IMG/VR virus record: IMGVR_UViG_3300035664_000040
Span: 1-36,471 of that record
From: a virus
Direction: 5' to 3' (one strand)
Length of the DNA stretch: 36,471 bases
Shown here: positions 12,557 to 20,719 of the stretch, piece by piece
Layout of the letters: the number at the start of each line of letters is the position of its first letter
How positions within the stretch are numbered: position 1 is the first letter of the stretch
The notes under the pieces: model-generated
What the model was told of the DNA's origin: nothing
The model's input: only the letters and a program-made list of their open reading frames with translations
The model's database searches: none
Translations under genes and position numbers: made by a program

Positions 12557-12590
12557 GGATGATCACGAAACCGATTTCGGGATCATCCAT
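12557..12590. other. Large inverted repeat downstream of integrase
   Basis: TGGATGATC (12557-12565) pairs perfectly with GATCATCCA (12582-12590); after one mismatch, CGAAA (12567-12571) pairs with TTTCG (12576-12580) around the loop CCGA. There is no T-run on either side. Standing 49 bp after the integrase stop, it could be an integrase-binding/attP core dyad, or a processing hairpin for the integrase mRNA. The rest of 12509-12634 shows nothing else I can name. Confidence 0.5.
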
Positions 12591-12634
12591 GACAGGCACA
12601 GGGCGAGCGACGCGGGGAATCCCACATGTGAACG

Positions 12635-12663
12635 TTTGTGATCCATCCGGCAGGGGATACAAT
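12635..12663 (+). promoter_or_regulatory. Promoter of the plus-strand HNH gene
   Basis: TTTGTG (12635-12640) and TACAAT (12658-12663) are 17 bp apart, a good sigma-70-type match. The predicted transcription start, near 12670, falls at the base of the hairpin 12668-12699. The downstream gene thus has its own promoter, as accessory moron genes typically do. Confidence 0.6.
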
Positions 12664-12667
12664 GACA

Positions 12668-12699
12668 AAACGGCAACGGGGTGCAACCCGCTGCCGTTT
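12668..12699. terminator. Stem-loop between integrase and HNH gene
   Basis: AAACGGCA (12668-12675) pairs with TGCCGTTT (12692-12699), then after a mismatch CGGG pairs with CCCG around a 6-nt loop. On the minus strand the stem is followed by TTTTGTC, a terminator-like end; on the plus strand only TTTC follows. It can stop leftward read-through or, if the promoter at 12635-12663 is used, form a hairpin at the very 5' end of the HNH mRNA. Both readings fit. Confidence 0.55.
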
Positions 12700-12728
12700 C
12701 TAACCGCGCCCGTTGTAGGAGAACGAAC

Positions 12729-13445
12729 ATGGCTGAACATCAAGATAGCAGCGAGGCCGAAAAACTTTCGGTTGAGCGCAGGAGGCTGGCGGGCCGCAAG
12801 AAGTACAGCAGAGCCTTTGAAAAAGATCCTGAATACAACAAGAAGAAATACCAGAGGCAAAAAGAAAAACGAAGGCTAGGTCTTTTGCCGCCATTGAAAC
12901 GTCGAAAGCAACGCAAGCATTGCAGGCGATCAACAGAGCTTTCTAGGCAGCGTGACAAAAGAAAGTACGCGAAAAACAAGCGCAACATTATAAGCAGGGT
13001 AGTCAGGCGACAAAGAGAAAGGTATGCGACAGACAAGGAGTATGCCGCGTGCCAAAGCTTGCGGTCACGCATGCGATACGCGATAAGGTCGCAATCAACT
13101 AAGAAAACAGCGCGTACGATTGAACTACTCGGCTGCACGGCAAAAGAACTTGCGTGTCACATAGAGTCGCAGTTTGCAGAAGGAATGTCCTGGAGCAACC
13201 GGAGAGAGTGGCACATTGACCACATCATCCCCGTTTCGGCGTTTGATCTTACAGCCGAAGAAGGGCAGCGGGCCGCCTTCCACTACACAAACCTTCGCCC
13301 TTTATGGGCACGCGACAATAGAGTGAAAAGCTCAAAGCCACCAGTAATGCAGCGAAGATTTTGCTTTGGCTATGTGACCCTGGCAGACGAGCGTCGAGCC
13401 GAGGCGCGGAAGGGAGGCCAGGCCACGGAAAGGAGACGTGCCTAG
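12729..13445 (+). CDS. AT-rich HNH endonuclease moron
   Basis: A 238-aa protein starting at ATG 12729, 7 nt after TAGGAG. The first 110 residues are extremely Lys/Arg-rich and helical (RRRLAGRKKYSRAF, KKKYQRQKEKRR, KRRKQRKHCRRS), likely DNA-binding. The C-terminal part has the HNH signature REWHIDHIIPVSAFDL (about 159-174), FHYTNLRPLWARDN and a KSSKPP end, a form common in viral HNH proteins. Base composition and codon use are clearly richer in A/T (many AAA, AGA, ACA) than in all neighbours, so it was probably acquired recently. It is convergent with the tail-end genes. A homing or nicking function is inferred from the family. Confidence 0.88.
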   Translation: MAEHQDSSEAEKLSVERRRLAGRKKYSRAFEKDPEYNKKKYQRQKEKRRLGLLPPLKRRKQRKHCRRSTELSRQRDKRKYAKNKRNIISRVVRRQRERYATDKEYAACQSLRSRMRYAIRSQSTKKTARTIELLGCTAKELACHIESQFAEGMSWSNRREWHIDHIIPVSAFDLTAEEGQRAAFHYTNLRPLWARDNRVKSSKPPVMQRRFCFGYVTLADERRAEARKGGQATERRRA

Positions 13446-13466
13446 CCTGCAACCTTCCGGCCCGGC

Positions 13467-13661
13467 TCAGTAGACCGTGGTGCGTCTTTCTTCCGCCCTG
13501 GCCCGCTGCACTGCGGCCTCGCCCTTCAGCCGGCTCACCTCGGCCAGCAGCCGCAGCACGTCAGCGGCCAGCGTGCCGCTCGTGCCGGTGTAGGCACCGG
13601 AGAACTTGCGGGCACGCAGTTCGCACTCCAGCAGGTAGGCGTCGGGCAATGGCTCAGGCAC
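13467..13661 (-). CDS. Small helical hypothetical protein
   Basis: A 64-aa protein from GTG 13661, 6 nt after GAGG and overlapping the stop of the upstream gene by 8 nt. It has a short N-terminal PEPLPDAYLLECELRARK helix, a Gly/Thr turn (FSGAYTGTSGT) and a C-terminal helix (LAADVLRLLAEVSRLKGEAA, VQRARAEERR) with heptad character, so a small coiled-coil protein. It is the last gene of the leftward late region and converges with the HNH moron. Function unknown. Confidence 0.65.
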   Translation of the reverse strand: MPEPLPDAYLLECELRARKFSGAYTGTSGTLAADVLRLLAEVSRLKGEAAVQRARAEERRTTVY

Positions 13662-14193
13662 GATTCGCCTCACGCAACTTGAGCAGGCAGATGAGCGACC
13701 AGTTGGCGGCGTCGATAAGAGCGTTCTCGTAGTCCACCGGCTGGCCGTTGGCGTACCGCTGCATCCGCACGACACAGTCGGACAGATCGCACAACGCCCG
13801 CCGCCAGGGCTCCACGCCGCACTTGGCCGACGCCGTGACGTTCTCGAACGGATCCGTGGCACCGCCGTATTGGCTGGTCTTCTCGTAGTGCAGCTGCCGC
13901 AACTCCTCGAGCAGATCGAGAAACGGCAGCGAGCCGGGCCGCTGCTCGTGCTGGATGCCGTCGCCCTTGAGCCGATGCTGCTCAAGCAGGTGCTCGATGT
14001 AGGGCTCGTCGGCAATGCCGTCCCAATCGACGTGTTGCGGTCCCTCGCCTTCCGCGACATCTGGCAATGGATCTGTCGCCGGCTGCGACTCGGCGTACCA
14101 CTCCTCATGCGGCCTGCCTGCGGCCTGAGCGTCACGCCGCTGCTGCACGGCCTGGCGGAGAGATTCGTTGGCGGCCTCAAACGTCGTCGTCAT
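13654..14193 (-). CDS. Hypothetical protein, dATP/dGTP-hydrolase-like in pattern
   Basis: A 179-aa protein starting at ATG 14193 and overlapping the upstream gene by 17 nt. The first 75 residues are acidic and low in complexity. The second half is compact: FLDLLEELRQLHYEKTSQYG, DPFENVTASAKCGVEPWRRA, LCDLSDCVVRMQRYANGQP, VDYENALIDAANWSLICLLK. The Y-E-N-A-L-I-D-A-A-N pattern with an upstream acidic helix resembles small phage proteins of the MazG/DUF1599-like all-helical NTP-pyrophosphohydrolase type (helix, KxxDYG-like turn, D-A-N-Y-x-x-L). I regard this as a tentative match; it would hydrolyse nucleotides. Confidence 0.7.
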   Translation of the reverse strand: MTTTFEAANESLRQAVQQRRDAQAAGRPHEEWYAESQPATDPLPDVAEGEGPQHVDWDGIADEPYIEHLLEQHRLKGDGIQHEQRPGSLPFLDLLEELRQLHYEKTSQYGGATDPFENVTASAKCGVEPWRRALCDLSDCVVRMQRYANGQPVDYENALIDAANWSLICLLKLREANRA

Positions 14194-15082
14194 TGTCGTC
14201 CCTTGGGCTGTCGTGGAAGGATGCTCTCAACTCGGTATGGTCTACATTCCACCGCAAGAGCATCCACCAGCCGCCGAGCGGTCTGGCACTCATGCCCTTC
14301 TCAACGGCCCAGCCGTCGGTGAGGCACTCCTGCTTGTAGGCCGCTGACCGCACAAGGTGCATTGGCCGCACCTTGGCAATGCCGGTGGGCGACAGCCGCT
14401 GGCGTGTGGCCTCGATCAGCGTCCGCTGGTGGACGTGGCCGGCGTGGATGCAGTCGGCGTCAACGTCCACCAAGTAGCGGCTGTAGTCGATCACGCCCCG
14501 GGTGACGGGGCCGCCGCCGCCGTAGCCGTGGTGGTACCAGAGTCGGTACAGGGCCGAGTTGGTCTTGCCGGTCTTGGCCCTGAACAGCACCCAGCCGGCG
14601 TAGCCAGCGTGACGCACCTTGCTGCCACGCATCCGCAGCTGCTCCACGAGCCTGGTCGTCAGGCACGTCTCCATTCGCTTACGCACCGCTGTCTCATGGT
14701 TGCCCGGCGTGATCAGGGCCATCTGCTCACGGTAGGGCTCCAGCCACTCCGCACACTGCGTGACGATATCGTCGTAGTAGTTGCCGCGCTGAAACTCAGG
14801 CCGCACGTCCCACTTGCCGTTGGATCTCGGGTCGTACTTGCCGCCCATGGCGTCGAAGTGGTCGCCGATGCTCAGCACGGCAGCGTTGATTTCTTTGGCC
14901 TTGCGGAGATCAGCAGAGAGCTTGTCCCGGTCGCACTTCACGCTGTCCCAGTGCCAGTCGCTGGACAAAAGCACCCACAGCCGGCTGGCGAAGTCGATGC
15001 GTGTGACGCCACCGTCAAGCGTGGTGACAAGCCACGGGTCGCTGGCGTTCTTTCGGCGAAACGTGCCGGCCGATCTAGCCAT
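14177..15082 (-). CDS. Calcineurin-like metallophosphoesterase
   Basis: A 301-aa protein with all metallophosphoesterase motifs in order: LLSSDWHWDS (D42, H44), SIGDHFDAMG (GDxxD-like, 71-80), ITPGNHETA (GNHE 127-130), LWYHHGYGGG (180-189) and CIHAGHVHQR (GHVH 214-217). Phage members of this superfamily are nucleases (SbcD/Mre11-like) or phosphatases. This one lacks the long accessory regions of SbcD. It is encoded in the late leftward operon between the HExxH protein and the nucleotide-hydrolase-like gene. A nuclease acting with RecT is possible but unproven. Confidence 0.9.
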   Translation of the reverse strand: MARSAGTFRRKNASDPWLVTTLDGGVTRIDFASRLWVLLSSDWHWDSVKCDRDKLSADLRKAKEINAAVLSIGDHFDAMGGKYDPRSNGKWDVRPEFQRGNYYDDIVTQCAEWLEPYREQMALITPGNHETAVRKRMETCLTTRLVEQLRMRGSKVRHAGYAGWVLFRAKTGKTNSALYRLWYHHGYGGGGPVTRGVIDYSRYLVDVDADCIHAGHVHQRTLIEATRQRLSPTGIAKVRPMHLVRSAAYKQECLTDGWAVEKGMSARPLGGWWMLLRWNVDHTELRASFHDSPRDDNDDDV

Positions 15083-15359
15083 CCTGCACCTCCCGGTAGC
15101 CGAGACTCCACAGCACCTTGGCGATGTCTTTTCCTTGCTGCTCGACGTGCTCCTCGCTCTGCGTCGGATTCAGTGCGTGCAGCAGTTCATGCACCAGCAC
15201 CTCGAGCTTCTTGCGGCCACGCATGCGGGCGTCGAGGATGATGCGCGGGTGCTTGGCCTTCTGGGAGAACGTGTAGCCGTAGGCCGCACCCTTGAGCGTG
15301 GTGAAACGCAGCAGCCACCGCTCGTCGCCGTTGAGTGTGAAGACGTGATCGTCGGCCAC
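15075..15359 (-). CDS. Small HExxH metallopeptidase-like protein
   Basis: A 94-aa protein from GTG 15359 after AAAGGGCACGCC. It carries KLEVLVHELLHALNPTQSEE with the zinc motif HELLH (57-61), preceded by a helix-poor N-terminal sheet (FTLNGDERWLLRFTTLKG, PRIILDARM) and followed by EHVEQQGKDIAKVLWSLGY, where a glutamate or histidine could be the third ligand. The size is that of minimal SprT/gluzincin-like folds often found in phage operons. Substrate unknown. The ATG of the phosphoesterase overlaps its stop by 8 nt. Confidence 0.8.
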   Translation of the reverse strand: MADDHVFTLNGDERWLLRFTTLKGAAYGYTFSQKAKHPRIILDARMRGRKKLEVLVHELLHALNPTQSEEHVEQQGKDIAKVLWSLGYREVQDG

Positions 15360-15394
15360 GGCGTGCCCTTTCGCTTGTCACCGTAGCGGTGGCG

Positions 15395-15685
15395 TCAACC
15401 AATGCCGATGCGGCGGCCGAGCTCGTTCAATGCCTCGGCTCGCTTGGAGCACCCGCACGGGCGTCCCAGCACCTTGCTCACCCGCTGCTCGGTAATGCCG
15501 ATGGCAGACAGCCCGGCCTTGACCATGTCGCCCAGGCCCGCCTTGGACTTCGGGTACGCCGGGTGCGTTTCGTCCACCGTGATTGTGTCGCCGTCCTCGC
15601 TGACGATGCACGCACGCACGGCGTCGAGCGTGGTGCCACGCTCACGGCATCGGGCCTCGAAGGCGGAGCGGCGGCCGGTGATCAT
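15395..15685 (-). CDS. Hypothetical protein with CGC-x-x-R motif
   Basis: A 96-aa protein starting at ATG 15685, overlapping the upstream stop in an ATGA. The C-terminal half, GLGDMVKAGLSAIGITEQRV, SKVLGRPCGCSKRAEALNEL, GRRIGIG, is a pattern I associate with small proteins in phage structural operons: a GxGD-x-V helix, an I-T-x-x-R helix and CGCxxR before the final helix. The two cysteines may bind metal. Its role in the virion or in assembly is not known to me. The 35 bases between it and the next gene hold only that gene's ribosome binding site. Confidence 0.75.
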   Translation of the reverse strand: MITGRRSAFEARCRERGTTLDAVRACIVSEDGDTITVDETHPAYPKSKAGLGDMVKAGLSAIGITEQRVSKVLGRPCGCSKRAEALNELGRRIGIG

Positions 15686-16215
15686 GGGAACTCGTTGCAG
15701 ATTGGATCTTCGTCGGGCAAGAACGCTTGGAAGTCATAGCACTCCGGTGGGCTAAGGCAGGTGCCTTCAATCGGATTTGGAGCTGTTGACGACTCTTGCT
15801 CAAAGTCTCCGTCTAGGTATTCGCTCGTGACATCTGACCACGAAGGATCTTCGCCTTCGGGGCAGAGGATGATCATCAAGCGATATCGAGTCATCGACTC
15901 TGTGTAGATCAGCGTTGAGCCCAGTTCCGGCGGTATCTCACAGCAGCAAGTGCGTGTCGCAACGTCAGTCACAAGTGCCCAATTGCACTCAGCAATTGCA
16001 GCCGCAGCGCCGGGCTTCCATGCAAGACCGCCAGGCAGAGGGTTAGGCCGAGAGTACGTCTTGGATCGAGAAGATGGACTAAACCCACCGCCAGGAAAGT
16101 TGACCGCACACTGGCCTGTGGGCTCGGCAAACGTGGTTTCGCTCTGGTCGTCAGGAAACTCGCAGTTTAGGCACGGATCGCACGGAGGCGGCGGCACGCA
16201 GCACGGGCACACCAT
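15682..16215 (-). CDS. Cys/Pro-rich late protein
   Basis: A 177-aa protein beginning at ATG 16215 (GTG 16218 is the alternative; both overlap the upstream stop). The N-terminus is striking: five cysteines among prolines in CPCCVPPPPCDPCLNC, then CAVNF, and later TRTCCCEIPP, a CPEGED turn and CLSPPECYDF. About 13 cysteines in all suggest metal clusters or a heavily disulfide-bonded virion surface protein. The middle is beta-rich (STLIYTESMTRYRLMIILC). It lies downstream of the tail genes, where receptor-binding or tail-tip proteins are common. Family not recognised. Confidence 0.75.
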   Translation of the reverse strand: MVCPCCVPPPPCDPCLNCEFPDDQSETTFAEPTGQCAVNFPGGGFSPSSRSKTYSRPNPLPGGLAWKPGAAAAIAECNWALVTDVATRTCCCEIPPELGSTLIYTESMTRYRLMIILCPEGEDPSWSDVTSEYLDGDFEQESSTAPNPIEGTCLSPPECYDFQAFLPDEDPICNEFP

Positions 16216-16928
16216 CACGGCACCCGGATGCGTAGGAACGTGGCGGTGACTGTGCCGGTGATGAACGTCACGCTCGACATGCCCGAGGCAAAGACAGCGG
16301 TAGCAGTGCCGGATGCAACCTGCACATTGGCGGTCGAGACGCTGACACTCTGCACGGCCGTCGCCGTGCCGTTGGACTTGGTGACGCCGACAGTGATCGA
16401 GCAGTCAGCGGTGTTCAGCGACGCCGTGACGGACACGTCAGACAGGAACGTGATCGTTGCAGTGTTCGCCGTGACGCCTGACACCACGGTGGCATTGGCA
16501 GTGCCGCTCACGTAAGTGGCCGTAGACGTACCAGTGGCGAAAGACGCCGTGGCCGTCTGCGTGCCGAACACTGCCGTCCGTGCCTCCAACTTCGGCACGA
16601 CTAGCCACCAGTTCGTTCCTTCACGCCCGACGATGCAGTCTTCGTTGCTGTACGCCGTCAGCGTGATCGGCCACGACAGGTTAACGACGTTGGCCGTAGC
16701 CGTCGGCACGAACTTGAACGTGACTACCTTCGTGCTGCCAATCGGCCACGAGCCCGAGAACGTCGCCGCCCGCACCTGCTTGGGGGCGCGATCCTCAAAC
16801 CGCTTGGCGAACGTCAGCGGCGAAGCCGCCGGGGGCGTCAGTTCGGCCTGACGCACCACGCCCGCAATCCGCTCTGCGGATTCCCGGGTAAACTGCACGG
16901 CGTCGAATGGGCCTTTTCTGCGTGCCAT
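16215..16928 (-). CDS. Beta-repeat tail-region protein
   Basis: A 237-aa protein from ATG 16928. The first 60 residues are charged and helical (FDAVQFTRESAERIAGVVRQ); then follows an all-beta part with WPIGSTKVVTFKFVPTATAN and a run of short Thr/Ser/Ala/Val strands (ATASFATGTSTATYVSGTA, VQVASGTATAVFASGMSS, VTFITGTVTATFL), each about 18 residues and spaced by turns. This looks like a fibrous or adhesin-like tail component. Located two genes after the tape measure, it is probably a distal tail or fibre protein; exact role unknown. Confidence 0.75.
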   Translation of the reverse strand: MARRKGPFDAVQFTRESAERIAGVVRQAELTPPAASPLTFAKRFEDRAPKQVRAATFSGSWPIGSTKVVTFKFVPTATANVVNLSWPITLTAYSNEDCIVGREGTNWWLVVPKLEARTAVFGTQTATASFATGTSTATYVSGTANATVVSGVTANTATITFLSDVSVTASLNTADCSITVGVTKSNGTATAVQSVSVSTANVQVASGTATAVFASGMSSVTFITGTVTATFLRIRVP

Positions 16929-16929
16929 G

Positions 16930-17814
16930 TCAGGCGGGCGGCGTGCCGAAGAGCGTGGTGAAGTTGGCCACCTGATTCACTCGACGGGGCAGCACGTCGG
17001 GCTGTCCGCTCACCTGCTCGCCCAGATATAGGCCGACAGGGTTGGCCGACGCCACCCACTCGCCGTTCTCGAAGTCGAACACCATGGCCCGCCGCTTCTG
17101 GCCGTCTCTGAGGTAGTTCCAGCCCACGTCAGGCAGCTGCAGCACCCATCCGGTCTGGCGGTACATGAGCTCGATCTGCGTGGCCCAGTACGAGTACGTG
17201 GCGTTGTTGAAGAGCTCGATGGTGAATGTGGAGTTGACGCCCGCACACTTCCACGAATACGCCGCACCGCCGAAGTACGTGTCGTCGTTGACTGTGTTGG
17301 TGGCGGCCATCTGTGACGACGGGAAGGCGGTGTAGTTCCTGCGGATCGTCGCCCGCACCATGGCCTCGTCGGTAGTAATGCCCTCGAAGTAGTCGTAGGC
17401 AGAGTTGGTCAGTGGCCGCAGGTCGCCATTGCCCGTGCCGTGGTAGTAGTAGAGAGCCGGCACCTGGCTGGGCTGCGACTCAAAAGACCACTCAGCAGCA
17501 CGAGACGCCGGGGCCAGCAGTTCGTTGGCCGTCACATTGCCGTACTCGGCCACAACCTCGACGTGGTACGGCGAGTCGTTGAACCGCTCGTTGATGACGA
17601 TCTTTCGCAGGCCGAGAGCGGACCACGTCGGATGCACGTTGCCGAACGCGCTCAGGTTCATATCGACGTTGCTGAGAATGTCCGTCTCAGTCAGCGGCGT
17701 GTTCTGCAGCGTGTTGTCCGTGAGCGTCACGGCCCAGCGGCGAGTCGCTACCGGCTGCGTGCCGAGCGTGAAGTCAGACGAGCGTGCCAGTTCGGTGACG
17801 GATTGGATTGGCAT
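16930..17814 (-). CDS. Probable distal tail / baseplate protein
   Basis: A 294-aa protein from ATG 17814, two bases after the tape measure stop region. The sequence is mostly beta with aromatic residues: WAVTLTDNTLQNTPLTETDI, WSALGLRKIVINERFND, PYHVEVVAEYGNVTANELLA, ALYYYHGTGNGDLRPLTNSA, then FTIELFNNATYSYWATQIEL and QTGWVLQLPDVGWNYLRDGQ. Position directly after the tape measure is that of the distal tail protein in siphoviruses. No specific family match is claimed. Confidence 0.75.
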   Translation of the reverse strand: MPIQSVTELARSSDFTLGTQPVATRRWAVTLTDNTLQNTPLTETDILSNVDMNLSAFGNVHPTWSALGLRKIVINERFNDSPYHVEVVAEYGNVTANELLAPASRAAEWSFESQPSQVPALYYYHGTGNGDLRPLTNSAYDYFEGITTDEAMVRATIRRNYTAFPSSQMAATNTVNDDTYFGGAAYSWKCAGVNSTFTIELFNNATYSYWATQIELMYRQTGWVLQLPDVGWNYLRDGQKRRAMVFDFENGEWVASANPVGLYLGEQVSGQPDVLPRRVNQVANFTTLFGTPPA

Positions 17815-17816
17815 GA

Positions 17817-20714
17817 CTACAGCCTGACGTTCTGCTGTGCCCTCGGGTCTAGCGTCAGCGAGCCGCCGACGATCCCCACGGGCGAGTTGAAGTAGTTGGC
17901 CGCCGCCTGGCCGATGCCAGTGGCGATCCGCTCGAGCAGCTTGGTCTGTAGCCGCTCCTGAATGAGCCGGGGATCCTGGGCGTTGGCCGTCAGGTTCAGC
18001 ACCAGGGCGGCACCCTCAGCGGTGCGGATGTCGCTGCCAGTGATGGTCTGCGAGCCCAGCGTGTTCAGCTTGGTGAGCCGCTCTTCCTGTCGCTTGGCTT
18101 CGGCCTCGGCGGCCTTCTGCTGCTCTTCAAGCACCTTCTGCTGGTACTTGAAGATTTCTTCCTGCACACGCCGCTGCTCGTTGGCGGCGGCCTCGGCGGC
18201 TTGGCGTTGCTGGTCGGCGTATCGCTCTTGCAGACGCAGGGCGTCTTCCTGTGCCTTTTCTTGGTCACGCTTTGCTTGGTCTGCGTCTTTCTTTTTCTCT
18301 GCCCGAATCTCCTCTAGGTTCTTAATCTCGTTGTTGAACAGTTCCTGCTGCCGGGCCACCTCGGCGTCAAACGCCTCTTTGTTGAGGATGCCGGCGGATG
18401 CCTGCTCTTGGGCAGCGGCGATGCCTTCCTGCAGACGTAAGGCAGCGTCGAACCCGGCCTGGCCGAACTCCTGAGACTTGGCAATGAGCCCGTTGATGTT
18501 CTCGTCAACCGCTTGGAACGCAGCCTGAAAGCCCTGGCCGAAACCCTGCGCAAGAGCCTGCTGCTGGTCTTGGAGTTTGCCCTGCAACTGGTCGAGCTCG
18601 CCTTGGCGGGCGGCAGCGGCGTCAGCCTCGGCGACGTTGTTGGCCTCTCGTGCTGCGGCCAGCTGCTCCGACACCCTCGCCTGCTCACGCTGCACGACCA
18701 GCAAGTCTTGTTCGATGCGTGCCGCCTCGTCGTTTGTCTGCAGCAGCTGGTCGAGCCGCTTACCGTCTGCGTCGGCCTGGGCCTGTGCAGCGTCGGCAGC
18801 CTCCTGCCGCAGCTGCCGCTCCTTGGTGATCTCGCCGTTCAGCCGCTCCATGAATCCGTTCATGATCTCGATCTGGTCGGCAGTCAGTTCGCCCTCTGCC
18901 GCCATCTGCGAGAACGTGGCCAGCGTTGCCTGCGACTGCTGCAAGAACTCAGACGCGCCGCCCTCGGCGGTGGACAGGAACTGGTCAAGCTCAGCAGTGG
19001 CTGAGGTAAGGTTGGCCTGCAGGCGAACCTCTGGAAGGCGAGCGTTCTGAATCTTTGCCCGCAAGCCTTGCAAGAACTCAGACGCTGCTCCCTCGCCAGC
19101 CTGGGCGGCGGTTCCACCTTCGCCAGTAAAGATGCCGACGAAAGCCCTTCCTGCGTTAGAGGCCGCGTCCTCAAGCTGCCGAGAGTTCTCCTGAGTTGCA
19201 ATCATCGCCTGTCGGGTCAGTTCTTTGCCGTACTGCTCAAGGTCGTCGCTGACAAAGCTACCCAGCGTCTCAATGATCTTTCCCAGTGCTGCTGAAAGGG
19301 CGTTGCCGGCAAGTTCAAAAACGTTGGCAACTGTTCGCAGTCCTTCTGACACAAACACGAAAGCACTTGCTGACGAGCTAAAAGTTTCTGAGGTCGTTTG
19401 CAGTGATAGGCCAAGACTGTCGAAACGGTTTATGAAATCGTCGAACACGGCAGCAAAGTACGTGGCACCCTCGAGCAGCACGTCAGTGATGGCATTGGCG
19501 ATGCCGGTGCCGCCTTCGCCTTGTGCTCCGCTCCACTCCTCAACGAATCGCAGGAACTCGTTGGTGACGGCCGTCACGGCCGGCGCAAGGTTGCCAATCA
19601 CTTGGCCCACGATGCCGTTGATGGTTGCGGCTACCAAGTCAAAGGCGTCGTTCATGTCGCCGACGTTGTTGACTTGCGTTTCGCTGATGATGATGCCGAG
19701 CCGCTCGGCACGGGCCTGCAACTCTTCGATGCTAGCCGCCCCTTCACGAAACAGCGGAGCCAAAGCGGCACCCTGCTTGCCGAAGATGGCGACAGCGGCG
19801 GCAGCACGGTCAGCGGCCGTCGGCAGCTGAGAGATAGCCTGCCCGATCTCTGAGAACTGCTGCTCTGGCGACAACGCCCGCAGTTCTGCCAGCGACAGGT
19901 TGATGCCCTTGAGAGCCTTGTCGAGTGCGTCGCCCGGCGTGGCCTTGCCGATGTTCACCGCCAGCCGCTGCACGGCGGTGCCGAACTGCTCGGTGTCCAC
20001 GCCGGCAAGCTTCGCCGCCAGCGAGTAGCCCTGCAGGGCCTCGATGCCAATGCCTGTCCGTGCAGACAGGTCGTTGAAGGCGTCGGTGCTTTGGGCAATG
20101 TTTGCCACCAGCGACGTGACGCGGCTGGCCACGTCACGGAACACGTTGGCGATGGCCTGCACGCCGCCCACGAACAACCTGCCGAGCTCGATGCCGGCGA
20201 GGATCTTCGTATTGCGGGCCAGCGACTCCAGGCTGGTGTCGGCCTTCTTGGCGTTGTCGCTCGTCTTGTCCAGATCCCGCTGGGCCTTCTCTAAGGCTCG
20301 GTTGTACGTTTCCTGCGAGATGCGGCCGGCACGCAGCTGGTCGTTGAGCTCGTCAACCGCCTGGGTGTACCGCTCCTGCGGGCTGATGTTCGCACGGGTG
20401 ATCTCGGACGCACGCTGCAGGAGCTTGGTTTCCTTCTCAATCTCCTTGCCAAGGTTGGCATACGCTTCGGCAAACTGCTTGGCGTTGATCTCGCCGCCCT
20501 GCAGCTGCGTCACGAGTGCGTCGAAACTTGCAGCCGCAGCACGCTGAGCGTTGGCCGCTGCTTCACTGCTACCGGCGAACTGGTCAAAAACGCTCGTGAG
20601 TTTGTCGGCGTTCTGCCCCAGCTTCTCAAGCGCCCGCTCGGCCGGCGTGAGGTTCTTCACCACGCCAGAGGCGTCGGCGGAAACCTTCATCGCAAGTGAG
20701 AGGATGTTGGCCAT
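17817..20714 (-). CDS. Tail tape measure protein
   Basis: A 965-aa protein, the longest gene in the genome. The N-terminus ANILSLAMKVSADASGVVKN is typical of tape measure proteins, followed by long Gln/Ala/Lys/Glu helices with coiled-coil character, a hydrophobic central region (LARNTKILAGIELGRLFVGG, and later ATINGIVGQVIGNLAPAVTA), and a very charged coiled coil near residues 800-910 (EIRAEKKKDADQAKRDQEKA). The length would set a tail of roughly 145 nm by the usual 1.5 angstrom per residue rule. It follows the two tail chaperone products, the standard order. Its stop is 3 bp from the next gene. Confidence 0.93.
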   Translation of the reverse strand: MANILSLAMKVSADASGVVKNLTPAERALEKLGQNADKLTSVFDQFAGSSEAAANAQRAAAASFDALVTQLQGGEINAKQFAEAYANLGKEIEKETKLLQRASEITRANISPQERYTQAVDELNDQLRAGRISQETYNRALEKAQRDLDKTSDNAKKADTSLESLARNTKILAGIELGRLFVGGVQAIANVFRDVASRVTSLVANIAQSTDAFNDLSARTGIGIEALQGYSLAAKLAGVDTEQFGTAVQRLAVNIGKATPGDALDKALKGINLSLAELRALSPEQQFSEIGQAISQLPTAADRAAAAVAIFGKQGAALAPLFREGAASIEELQARAERLGIIISETQVNNVGDMNDAFDLVAATINGIVGQVIGNLAPAVTAVTNEFLRFVEEWSGAQGEGGTGIANAITDVLLEGATYFAAVFDDFINRFDSLGLSLQTTSETFSSSASAFVFVSEGLRTVANVFELAGNALSAALGKIIETLGSFVSDDLEQYGKELTRQAMIATQENSRQLEDAASNAGRAFVGIFTGEGGTAAQAGEGAASEFLQGLRAKIQNARLPEVRLQANLTSATAELDQFLSTAEGGASEFLQQSQATLATFSQMAAEGELTADQIEIMNGFMERLNGEITKERQLRQEAADAAQAQADADGKRLDQLLQTNDEAARIEQDLLVVQREQARVSEQLAAAREANNVAEADAAAARQGELDQLQGKLQDQQQALAQGFGQGFQAAFQAVDENINGLIAKSQEFGQAGFDAALRLQEGIAAAQEQASAGILNKEAFDAEVARQQELFNNEIKNLEEIRAEKKKDADQAKRDQEKAQEDALRLQERYADQQRQAAEAAANEQRRVQEEIFKYQQKVLEEQQKAAEAEAKRQEERLTKLNTLGSQTITGSDIRTAEGAALVLNLTANAQDPRLIQERLQTKLLERIATGIGQAAANYFNSPVGIVGGSLTLDPRAQQNVRL

Positions 20715-20719
20715 GGCTG

